Assembly (NCBI GenBank): GCA_946478755.1
Contig: CAMLDJ010000334.1
Span: 1-5,717, forward strand
DNA length: 5,717 nucleotides
Source: an uncultured Pedobacter sp.
GTDB taxonomy: Bacteria; Bacteroidota; Bacteroidia; Sphingobacteriales; Sphingobacteriaceae
Direction of reading: 5' to 3'
Below the pieces are notes generated by a model. It saw only the letters and a list, made by a program, of their open reading frames with translations. It was not told the DNA's origin and made no database searches. The position numbers and the translations under genes were made by a program. Shown in pieces: positions 1 to 5,434 of the stretch (the first letter of the stretch is position 1; every line of letters starts with the position of its first letter).

Positions 1-39
1 AAAAATCTATGTGTGATTTATTAAAGAACTTTATGTAAA

Positions 40-74
40 CAAATATAAACGCTGAAGCCCTGATAAGAGAACAA
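40..74 (-). promoter_or_regulatory. Possible Bacteroidota promoter for a gene off the left edge
   Basis: On the minus strand a perfect TAnnTTTG box (TATATTTG) lies at 40-47, with a TTG at 72-74 as a candidate -33 element. The spacer is 24 bases, longer than the usual 19-21, so the pair is weak. No ATG follows on the minus strand between the predicted start of transcription (about 33) and base 1, so any gene served would begin outside the window. The rest of 1-234 is AT-rich and shows no gene; a 10-bp palindrome TTGTTAACAA at 78-87 is the only other small structure noticed. Confidence 0.25.
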
Positions 75-234
75 TAGTTGTTAACAAGCCGTCATTTTTA
101 TCAACAATAAAAAGAGAAACTTACCTAGTAATTACACCTGAAATTTGGTTTTTATTTCTTTTGATAACTGGAAAAATCAGAGAAATAATGTTAGTAAATT
201 CTAAAAACTGACTATAATACTGTTATGGTAAAAA

Positions 235-669
235 CTAGTCTTCTTCGGGAAGATAACTGATCTCCAATTTGGCAACGCCTTTGCCGTAAAAACCTAGGGC
301 TTTTGCTGCCGCCTCAGAAAGATCTATTTTGAATTTCCTGGAATGCGGGCCCCGGTCATTTACTTCCACCTCTACCGATTCCCCGTTTTCCGGATTCGTT
401 ACGGTAACTATGGTCCCAAAAGGCAGGGTCATATGCGCAGCAGTCATCTTTGTTCTCCGGTATCGTGCCCCGCTTGTCGTCTTTCGGCCTTCGAATTTTT
501 TTGCGTAGTATGTTGCGTAAACCGTTTTTGAGATTAATTTAGAAGAGCGATTGGATGCGTATGCTGTTGAATGATCCGGGACAGAATTTAAGCCTGTTTC
601 AGGCGCCATATCCTGGGAAAAACCCATAAAAGAAATCAGCATACCACATAACAATAAACAATACTTCAT
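235..669 (-). CDS. RlpA-like double-psi beta-barrel (DPBB) protein, secreted
   Basis: This is a 144-residue exported protein of the RlpA/DPBB family, whose characterised members act on peptidoglycan (lytic transglycosylase acting on stripped glycan strands in Pseudomonas). A hydrophobic signal peptide spans about residues 1-19, ending GFSQ with no lipobox cysteine, so the mature protein should be soluble in the periplasm. The DPBB domain fills residues 51-140 with the family landmarks: YATYYAKKFEGRKTTSG, TAAH (H79), TLPFGT, VNDRGP (D105) and IDLS. H79 and D105 correspond to the conserved His/Asp pair of RlpA. There is no SPOR domain, unlike E. coli RlpA, so septal targeting is not implied. 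I chose the start at 669 (MKYC) rather than the in-frame ATG at 699 because the latter lies inside a perfect -7 promoter box. It follows msrB on the same strand but is separated from it by a terminator and its own promoter. Domain assignment is firm; enzymatic activity is inferred. Confidence 0.88.
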   Translation of the reverse strand: MKYCLLLCGMLISFMGFSQDMAPETGLNSVPDHSTAYASNRSSKLISKTVYATYYAKKFEGRKTTSGARYRRTKMTAAHMTLPFGTIVTVTNPENGESVEVEVNDRGPHSRKFKIDLSEAAAKALGFYGKGVAKLEISYLPEED

Positions 670-692
670 ATTTACTATAGTTGGTGAACTGA

Positions 693-725
693 CAAACATA
701 AGTAAACTAAATACTTAAAAACAAG
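693..725 (-). promoter_or_regulatory. Promoter of the rlpA-like gene
   Basis: On the minus strand a perfect TAnnTTTG box (TATGTTTG, 693-700) is preceded by CTTG (722-725; consensus TTTG) with 21 bases between. This matches the Bacteroidota primary sigma factor promoter. Transcription would start near 686, leaving a 5' leader of roughly 15-20 bases before the ATG at 669. The upstream in-frame ATG (697-699) is part of the -7 box and would not be transcribed, which settles the start. Confidence 0.6.
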
Positions 726-753
726 AAATGCCCGACAAGTTATCGTCTGGCAT
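716..753 (-). terminator. Intrinsic terminator of msrB
   Basis: Reading the minus strand after the msrB stop, ATGCCAGAC and GTCGGGCAT (728-753) form a stem of nine positions with one A-G mismatch and an 8-base loop. A T-rich run (TTCTTGTTTTT, 717-727) follows. The tail contains the -33 element of the next gene's promoter, so terminator and promoter share bases. Confidence 0.6.
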
Positions 754-778
754 TAAAAAGATATCCTATTTGAAGAAA

Positions 779-1258
779 TTATTTCTTATCAGGCACAAAA
801 CTCATAGAAATAGAGTTGACACAATTACGCGTATTTTTTTCTGTGAAGCCTTCGCCTAAAAACACATGGCCTAAATGCGCCTTACAGTTTGCACATACAA
901 TCTCTGTACGCATGCCATCCCTATCAGGTATTCTTTCCACAGCACCTTTAATTTCATCATCAAAGCTCGGCCATCCGCAATGCGATTCAAATTTAGATTC
1001 AGACCGATACAAGGGTGTATTACAGCGTCTGCAGACATAAGTACCCTTCTCCTTATTATTCAACAACTTTCCGGTGCCGGGATACTCAGTACCCTTACGT
1101 ACGATTATATCCTCTTCTTCTTTGGTTAATTTATTCCATTCCATATTCCTGGTCACTTTTTTTGTATCCTCTTTTTTTGGTTGCTGAGCGCAGGCTGCGA
1201 GGTTAAATAAGATTAACAGTCCTGCGAGCGCACATATTTTATTGATCAAGGTAATCAT
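779..1258 (-). CDS. msrB: Peptide-methionine (R)-S-oxide reductase MsrB, lipoprotein form
   Basis: This 159-residue protein reduces the R-epimer of methionine sulfoxide in proteins. Residues 1-22 form a lipoprotein signal peptide ending in the lipobox LAAC (Cys23), so it is expected to be membrane-anchored outside the cytoplasm and to repair oxidised envelope proteins. The SelR/MsrB domain covers about residues 40-156: two zinc-binding CxxC pairs (C76/C79 in CRRC, C122/C125 in CANC), the HCGWPSF motif (C94), GHVF (130-133) and the catalytic-cysteine motif RNCVNS (C146). All key residues are present and the length is normal for an MsrB domain plus leader. There is no MsrA domain or msrA gene beside it. 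The gene is followed by an intrinsic terminator. Upstream I found no clean promoter; a near-match TATATTGT lies around 1277-1284. The physiological reductant is not evident from the window. Confidence 0.93.
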   Translation of the reverse strand: MITLINKICALAGLLILFNLAACAQQPKKEDTKKVTRNMEWNKLTKEEEDIIVRKGTEYPGTGKLLNNKEKGTYVCRRCNTPLYRSESKFESHCGWPSFDDEIKGAVERIPDRDGMRTEIVCANCKAHLGHVFLGEGFTEKNTRNCVNSISMSFVPDKK

Positions 1259-1367
1259 CCCAGTAGCATTTATTTATACAATATACGTCCTAAAAGTGGT
1301 TTTGGTTTATAAAACATAAAAAATGAGCATCATTATATTGTAATAAAGCAGCAAAAGATCTGATAAC

Positions 1368-1400
1368 AAAAAAAGCTCCGATGAAATTGATCACCGGAGC
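1368..1400 (-). terminator. Strong intrinsic terminator of sucD
   Basis: On the minus strand, about 35 bases past the sucD stop codon, GCTCCGGTGA and TCATCGGAGC form a 10-bp stem (one G-U pair) around the 6-base loop TCAATT. It is followed immediately by seven Ts (1368-1374). This is a textbook Rho-independent terminator and separates sucD from msrB. Confidence 0.85.
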
Positions 1401-1435
1401 CCTTAATTTATACAAGAAGATCTTATTCGAATCTA

Positions 1436-2308
1436 TTATTTTTTTAATAAGCCGGCCATTGCCGCGCCGATCTCCGCAGGGCTTTCCACAACACGGATTC
1501 CGCATTCAGCCATAATCTTCATTTTTGCCGCAGCAGTATCGTCAGCACCGCCAACAATCGCACCGGCATGCCCCATCCTACGTCCGGCAGGAGCAGTTTG
1601 TCCGGCTATAAAGCCTACTACAGGCTTTGTGCCATTTTCTTTAATCCAGCGTGCAGCTTCAGCTTCCATGCCACCACCAATTTCACCAATCATAATGATA
1701 CCTTCGGTTTCAGGATCGTTCATCAGCAATTCAACCGCTTCTTTCGTAGTTGTACCAATGATCGGGTCACCACCGATACCAATGGCAGTCGTGATCCCCA
1801 GTCCGGCTTTCACAACCTGATCTACCGCCTCATAAGTTAAAGTACCAGATTTAGATACCACCCCTACTGTGCCTTTTTTAAAGATAAAGCCTGGCATGAT
1901 ACCAATTTTAGCTTCATCAGCAGTAATCACACCCGGACAGTTAGGACCGATCAAGCGGCAATCCCTGTCAGAAATATATTCTTTAACCTGAATCATATCC
2001 TTTGTAGGGATTCCTTCAGTAATACAGACAATAACTTTAATTCCTGCTTCGGCAGCTTCCATGATGGCATCTGCTGCAAACGCCGGTGGAACAAAAATGA
2101 TAGATACATTTGCGCCAGCCTTATCAACCGCATCTTTTACAGTATTAAAAACCGGTTTGTCTAAATGAGTTTGACCGCCTTTGCCAGGTGTTACCCCACC
2201 AACGACGTTCGTTCCGTACTCTATCATTTGAGAAGCGTGATAAGTACCCTCATTTCCAGTAAAACCCTGAACAATAACTTTTGAATCTTTATTTACTAAA
2301 ACACTCAT
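1436..2308 (-). CDS. sucD: Succinate-CoA ligase (ADP/GDP-forming) subunit alpha
   Basis: SucD pairs with the beta subunit SucC to interconvert succinyl-CoA and succinate with substrate-level formation of a nucleoside triphosphate, a TCA-cycle step in the cytoplasm. The 290-residue length is the usual full length. The N-terminal CoA-binding Rossmann domain starts with [11 protein letters not shown] (residues 14-24), and PGKGG (41-45) follows. The ligase domain contains IGPNCPG (120-126), SKSGTLTYE (152-160), GIGGDP (177-182) and the phosphohistidine loop GHAGAIVGG with active-site His247. ATG at 2308 is placed correctly after a very good promoter, with an A-rich leader (AATAAAGATA) instead of a Shine-Dalgarno site. 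sucC is not adjacent: the flanking genes are unrelated, so the two subunits must be encoded at separate loci or sucC lies outside the window. The gene looks monocistronic, with its own promoter (2330-2361) and terminator (1368-1400). Confidence 0.97.
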   Translation of the reverse strand: MSVLVNKDSKVIVQGFTGNEGTYHASQMIEYGTNVVGGVTPGKGGQTHLDKPVFNTVKDAVDKAGANVSIIFVPPAFAADAIMEAAEAGIKVIVCITEGIPTKDMIQVKEYISDRDCRLIGPNCPGVITADEAKIGIMPGFIFKKGTVGVVSKSGTLTYEAVDQVVKAGLGITTAIGIGGDPIIGTTTKEAVELLMNDPETEGIIMIGEIGGGMEAEAARWIKENGTKPVVGFIAGQTAPAGRRMGHAGAIVGGADDTAAAKMKIMAECGIRVVESPAEIGAAMAGLLKK

Positions 2309-2329
2309 GTATCTTTATTTTTTTTTGTG

Positions 2330-2361
2330 CAAAGCTAAGCTAATTGAGATGTAATGTCAAA
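2330..2361 (-). promoter_or_regulatory. Bacteroidota-type promoter of sucD
   Basis: On the minus strand a perfect TTTG (2358-2361) is followed after exactly 20 bases by a perfect TAnnTTTG box, TAGCTTTG (2330-2337). Both elements and the spacing match the Bacteroidota housekeeping consensus. Transcription would start near 2323, about 15 bases before the sucD ATG. It lies in the 75-base gap behind the TMEM175-like gene and is the best promoter in the window. Confidence 0.75.
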
Positions 2362-2383
2362 TGCAATAGAAACTTTATTACAT

Positions 2384-2971
2384 TTATTCCAGGTCTTGGT
2401 TTTGAATTGTTTTTTCTACCCTCATATCGGGCACAAACCAAACCACTGCCACCAGAACATACCCAAAAATACCCAGCCAGGGGCTTAAAAAGCTACCTGC
2501 AATACTCAAAACATAAATACCCGTTGAAATTTTTCCTTTAATATCAGCGCCATAAGCTTTCGCCAGGCCAGAATTCGCTCCATGTAGTGTCACAAGTGCT
2601 CTTTCGAGGATAAAGTAAGCGATGGAAGTCATCAATGCCACCAGACCATAAATAATTACCGGCCAGGCCTGGAAATGGTTCTCCCCCATCCACGCAGTGG
2701 CAAAAGGAAACAGCGAAAGCCAGAAGAGCAGATGTAGATTTGTCCATAGTACTTTTCCGTTCACTTTTTTTACCAATTGCATCATATGGTGATGGTTGTT
2801 CCAGTATATAGCTACATAAATGAAGCTGAGCACATAACTCATAAATACAGGTACCAGGGGAATTAAGTCGACCAATGCAGCTCCGTGAGGAACCTTTAAT
2901 TCCAACACCATGATCGTAATGATGATGGCCAGTACACCATCGCTAAAAGCCTCTAATCTGTTTTTATTCAT
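2384..2971 (-). CDS. TMEM175-family (DUF1211) integral membrane protein, putative potassium channel
   Basis: This 195-residue membrane protein carries the family signature near its N terminus: R5-x3-FSDGVLAIIITI (residues 9-20). In characterised TMEM175 proteins this FSD motif lies on the first helix, which lines the pore of a potassium-permeable channel. About six hydrophobic segments are visible (roughly 12-25, 37-57, 75-93, 103-124, 148-163 and 165-181), as expected for a bacterial one-repeat homologue that assembles as a tetramer. YWNNHHHMM (56-64) after the second segment is also typical of the family. The start at 2971 gives the normal short N terminus before the motif. It is divergent from the orphan gene at 3094 and upstream of sucD on the same strand, but I see no terminator between them, so some readthrough into sucD is possible. 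Family membership is clear; ion selectivity is inferred from homologues and cannot be judged here. Confidence 0.88.
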   Translation of the reverse strand: MNKNRLEAFSDGVLAIIITIMVLELKVPHGAALVDLIPLVPVFMSYVLSFIYVAIYWNNHHHMMQLVKKVNGKVLWTNLHLLFWLSLFPFATAWMGENHFQAWPVIIYGLVALMTSIAYFILERALVTLHGANSGLAKAYGADIKGKISTGIYVLSIAGSFLSPWLGIFGYVLVAVVWFVPDMRVEKTIQNQDLE

Positions 2972-2996
2972 AAATTATTTACCGCAACCAGTTTGA

Positions 2997-3030
2997 CAAA
3001 GGAATAAATTTTACCGGATTTTATGCCCAA
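2997..3030 (-). promoter_or_regulatory. Possible promoter of the TMEM175-like gene
   Basis: On the minus strand TTCCTTTG (2997-3004; one mismatch to TAnnTTTG) is preceded after 23 bases by TTG (3028-3030). Transcription would start about 20 bases before the ATG at 2971. The spacing is at the long end and the -7 box is imperfect. Confidence 0.3.
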
Positions 3031-3051
3031 GACAAAGGTAATTTTATTTTA

Positions 3052-3059
3052 TATATTTG
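3052..3059 (+). promoter_or_regulatory. Candidate -7 box of the orphan gene at 3094
   Basis: A perfect TAnnTTTG box (TATATTTG) lies 34 bases upstream of the ATG at 3094. No TTG or TTTG stands at the expected -33 distance, so this is only half a promoter. If used, the leader would be about 25-30 bases. Confidence 0.35.
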
Positions 3060-3093
3060 GCCATGATGCCTGTGTTCATCAAAACCTGCTTAC

Positions 3094-3525
3094 ATGGAAC
3101 CACTAAAGATCTATTTTAAAATATTAAAATCCGGGAACGGAAAGCTGTTAAAAAACAGAGATGAAGTCAACAACCTTATTGTGGATGTGATCAACAGAAA
3201 TCCGAGTCAGCCTGCAGCAGGTTTACGGGAACTGGCCATCCATGAGCTGTCCAACACCGCTGCCGGACAGCAAGTCCTGCGGTCGAACAGTAGTTTCTTT
3301 ATCAGGGAAGCAACAGACATCGAGGTGGTCATTTCCTTTTTGCCGGAAGAAAAATCAATACAAGAGCAGTTTTACACCCAGTGGAGATATGTTCAGCACT
3401 CTTTACCTTACCGGTTGGTGCAATATCTGGATGAGCACAAAGTTGTAGTATACAGTGAAAAGACAAGAGTTCTGCATACCATTAAACTAAGCAAAGACAT
3501 GACCGTTGTAGTGCATGAAGATTAA
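3094..3525 (+). CDS. Hypothetical protein, no family recognised
   Basis: This is a 143-residue, cysteine-free, soluble-looking protein that I do not recognise. It has no signal peptide or membrane segment. The pattern suggests an alpha/beta fold: a strand-like start (LKIYFKIL, 4-11), an amphipathic stretch with NNLIVDVINRNP, a helical GLRELAIHEL region (43-52), a strand EVVISFLPEE (77-86), an aromatic helix around QFYTQWRYVQ, and C-terminal strands KVVVYSE and MTVVVHED. The 432-base open frame, balanced codon use and a TAnnTTTG box upstream support it as real. No Shine-Dalgarno site precedes the ATG, which is normal in this phylum. It runs divergently from the TMEM175-like gene and converges on the solute-binding gene, overlapping it by 4 bp so that both stop codons share bases. 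No terminator is visible after it. Its function is unknown. Confidence 0.65.
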   Translation: MEPLKIYFKILKSGNGKLLKNRDEVNNLIVDVINRNPSQPAAGLRELAIHELSNTAAGQQVLRSNSSFFIREATDIEVVISFLPEEKSIQEQFYTQWRYVQHSLPYRLVQYLDEHKVVVYSEKTRVLHTIKLSKDMTVVVHED

Positions 3526-4208
3526 AACTGGATTTCACTGAACCATTTCTTATAAATGTTCTGATAGGTCCCATTTTCTTTAAGCGCGGTCAGCGCATCG
3601 TTAAACTGCTTTTTGAGTTGCATATCGCCCTTTTTCATCGCTATCGCATAAGACGAATCGGTCTTAGGCAGAAACATTCCTATCTTCAGCTTTTTATTCT
3701 TTTGCAGGAAACCACCCGCTATAGGGGAATCATCAACCAGGAGATCTATTTTTCCGGCCTGTAGCTTTCTGTATAATTCCTTATTGGTTACCGCATAGAC
3801 AATATTATTGGCGGGGAACGCTGCACGGACGTATCTTTCAGCTTCCGTAGCTTCCCTTACGCCTATGGTTTTGTTTTTAAAATGGTGTAAACCGCTTAAT
3901 GAATCTTCCCTGGCTACTACCGCACATAGCCTGAAATAAAGATAAGGATTACTAAATTCAAGAATATGCTGACGGGAGGAGGTGACGGTGACCGCAGAGC
4001 AGATAATATCCAACTCGCCTTTAAATAGCTTTTCCAGGATCGTCGACCATAGGGAAACTTCATATTGGATTTCTAAATTGAGTTGAGCTGTCATGGCCTG
4101 GAGTAAATCGACCTCAAATCCTTCAAAATTGTCAGCGTTATAATCTGAGTGCATCGGAAATGGTGCTGCAGAATCCAAACCGACTTTTAATATCTTCTTG
4201 TTGGTCAT
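3522..4208 (-). CDS. Solute-binding protein family 3 domain protein, apparently without signal peptide
   Basis: The 228 residues make up one complete periplasmic-binding-protein-like (SBP_bac_3) domain, the type that binds amino acids for ABC importers. Visible landmarks are the start strand LKVGLDSAAPFPM (7-19), the family signature GFEVDLLQAM (30-39), GELDIICSAVTVTSSR (64-79, where R79 corresponds to the ligand-carboxylate arginine), FSNPYL (85-90), the second-lobe entry TIGVREATEAE (114-124), DLLVDDSP (155-162) with the aspartates that often contact the ligand amino group, and a C-terminal YKKWF helix. Both lobes are intact. What is odd is the N terminus: the domain begins seven residues after the ATG, with no hydrophobic leader or lipobox. 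The upstream frame hits a stop (TGA) before any other ATG, so no longer start exists. No permease or ATPase gene is nearby. It may be a cytoplasmic sensor-like binding protein or be exported by an unseen route. The domain call is firm; the role is open. Confidence 0.85.
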   Translation of the reverse strand: MTNKKILKVGLDSAAPFPMHSDYNADNFEGFEVDLLQAMTAQLNLEIQYEVSLWSTILEKLFKGELDIICSAVTVTSSRQHILEFSNPYLYFRLCAVVAREDSLSGLHHFKNKTIGVREATEAERYVRAAFPANNIVYAVTNKELYRKLQAGKIDLLVDDSPIAGGFLQKNKKLKIGMFLPKTDSSYAIAMKKGDMQLKKQFNDALTALKENGTYQNIYKKWFSEIQF

Positions 4209-4689
4209 ACAATAAGGTTTAAACTCCCTGTCTCATTAAAATAAGCGCGATTACAGCCGGGATCTCTACAAATAACAACAAAAAAAATCAAATAGCACCG
4301 TAATTAAACCAGTTTTACCCACAAAAATCCATGAGGAGACCAAACTTTCCCCTGCATCATTAAAAAAGACAAAAAAAGTCAACATTCGACAGGTGTTTTT
4401 TTTTGCTAAAAAGCCGGATAAAGACAAATGATCTACAGCTTGGGAAAGAACATCCTAAACTATTTCTTGACTCATTTGTTTGGTTGCCAACGAGGTAAAA
4501 TTCCTTCAAAGGGCAAAAAAAATCAGTTCTGGCGCTGCCTTCGTATCATTTCTGATATCGAATAAGAAAAATAAACCAAATGTCGTTTAGATTGTTTAGG
4601 CATCATTACGATACGAATAAAAATAAAACGAAATAAAATTAACCAGACAAATATTTAAACTAATATATTTACATCAAAAAACGCCAAAT
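4209..4689. other. 481-bp AT-rich intergenic region without a convincing gene
   Basis: This gap separates the minus-strand solute-binding gene from the plus-strand NUMOD gene, so it should carry both promoters. I found no clean TTTG/TAnnTTTG pair for the minus gene. For the plus gene, TATATTTA (4664-4671) matches TAnnTTTG except at the last base and sits about 20 bases before the ATG, with no good -33 element. Other content: a T9 run (4396-4404); an 8-bp inverted repeat TTCGTATC (4540-4547) / GATACGAA (4610-4617) with a 62-base spacer; and a 45-codon open frame (4428-4565, plus) without a ribosome-binding signal. The last ~60 bases are very A/T-rich, as in many upstream promoter regions. Confidence 0.5.
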
Positions 4690-5430
4690 ATGAATTATCC
4701 ATATGAAAACCTTTCGCCTGATGCGCTCCCAGGCGAGCTATGGGCACCTATTCCAAAACTGGATGCGCCGTATGAGGTTTCAAATCTAGGGAGGGTACGC
4801 AGATTGGAGAAAAACTCCATTGATAAAAAAGGCATAACAAGGCACAAGCCATGCATGATCATTAAAACTATAATTTCTGAAAGCCAGAATTTGCAAACCG
4901 GTGATACGGCTAAATATGCCGGCATTACTTTGTCATCAGCGAATAAAAGACATTATCTGAGTATCGCACGGTTGGTTTATTACTGCTTTGTAGAAGAGTT
5001 TGACCTCTCAAACAAACAGCTTCTGGTGTTCCCCAGGGACGGCGACAACCTAAATCTGCGTGCAGAAAATTTGCTATTGGGCACCCCAAAAGACAAAGCA
5101 GCACGGATGATGGCTTCGGGAAGAAGAAGAACTTTTTTTCCTGAATTCAGTGAAGAATCAAAGCAAAAAAGCCGTGAAAAAATAACAGCTACCAAAAAGG
5201 CAAAGGGTACGTATAATGTCAGCCGCTATTCCTTAACCGGTCAGTTGCTGGAAACTTATTCGAATGCGAGGATTGCTGCAGAAGCAATGAATACAGCACA
5301 GGGTTACATCTCCATTGCCGCCCGGGATACCGGTAAAGTTGTCACAGCCTGTGGGTACCTTTGGAGACGTGGCAGTGAACCTGAACTGGACCTCAAACCC
5401 ATTCTGAAAGAAAGGTGGTATGGCCATTCC
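4690..5430 (+). CDS. NUMOD4/NUMOD1-type DNA-binding protein with degenerate HNH-like core, 3' end lost at a junction
   Basis: From the ATG at 4690 the frame gives about 247 residues before the sequence changes character. Residues 16-39 (ELWAPIP, then [12 protein letters not shown]) are a NUMOD4 motif, a small DNA-binding module found next to HNH homing endonucleases. Residues 92-132 hold an HNH-like region (RLVYYCF, then [19 protein letters not shown]): the D-G-D, N-L-R and ENL framework of HNH_3 nucleases is kept, but the usual paired histidines are replaced by F114 and P115, so cleavage activity is doubtful. Residues 180-225 ([20 protein letters not shown], ending GYLWRR) look like a NUMOD1 helix-turn-helix repeat. 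A basic linker (about 143-175) joins the two parts. Proteins of this plan occur as stand-alone genes in Bacteroidota. The true C terminus is missing: near 5430 the frame continues without a stop into xylose isomerase sequence. The domain calls are made by eye from motifs; its role (regulator or relic of a homing nuclease) is unknown. Confidence 0.75.
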
Positions 5431-5434
5431 TACA
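5425..5434. other. Probable chimeric junction between Bacteroidota DNA and high-GC proteobacterial DNA
   Basis: Xylose isomerase similarity begins abruptly at the TAC codon at 5431. By hand count, third codon positions are G or C in 32 of the last 68 codons before the join and in 85 of the 95 codons after it; overall GC is about 52% in 5221-5400 and about 65% in 5461-5640. The residue just before the similarity (Ser, where XylA normally has Arg) suggests the break lies within a few bases of 5431. Confidence 0.8.

Noticed and set aside
78..87. 10-bp palindrome TTGTTAACAA as an operator
   Set aside because: Short palindromes of A/T-rich composition are common by chance; no second copy or positioned promoter supports regulation.
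343..531. Plus-strand 62-residue frame opposite the rlpA-like gene
   Set aside because: Shadow of the DPBB coding region; no family resemblance or start signals.
1568..1840. Plus-strand open frames opposite sucD
   Set aside because: sucD is unmistakable on the other strand with all motifs; these are antisense shadows.
4366..4404. Possible terminator ending in a T9 run
   Set aside because: The only stem I could draw is about five weak pairs, and no plus-strand gene ends upstream of it.
4428..4565. 45-codon plus-strand open frame starting MIYSLGKN
   Set aside because: No ribosome-binding signal, no promoter in register and no recognisable motif; a frame this short is expected by chance.
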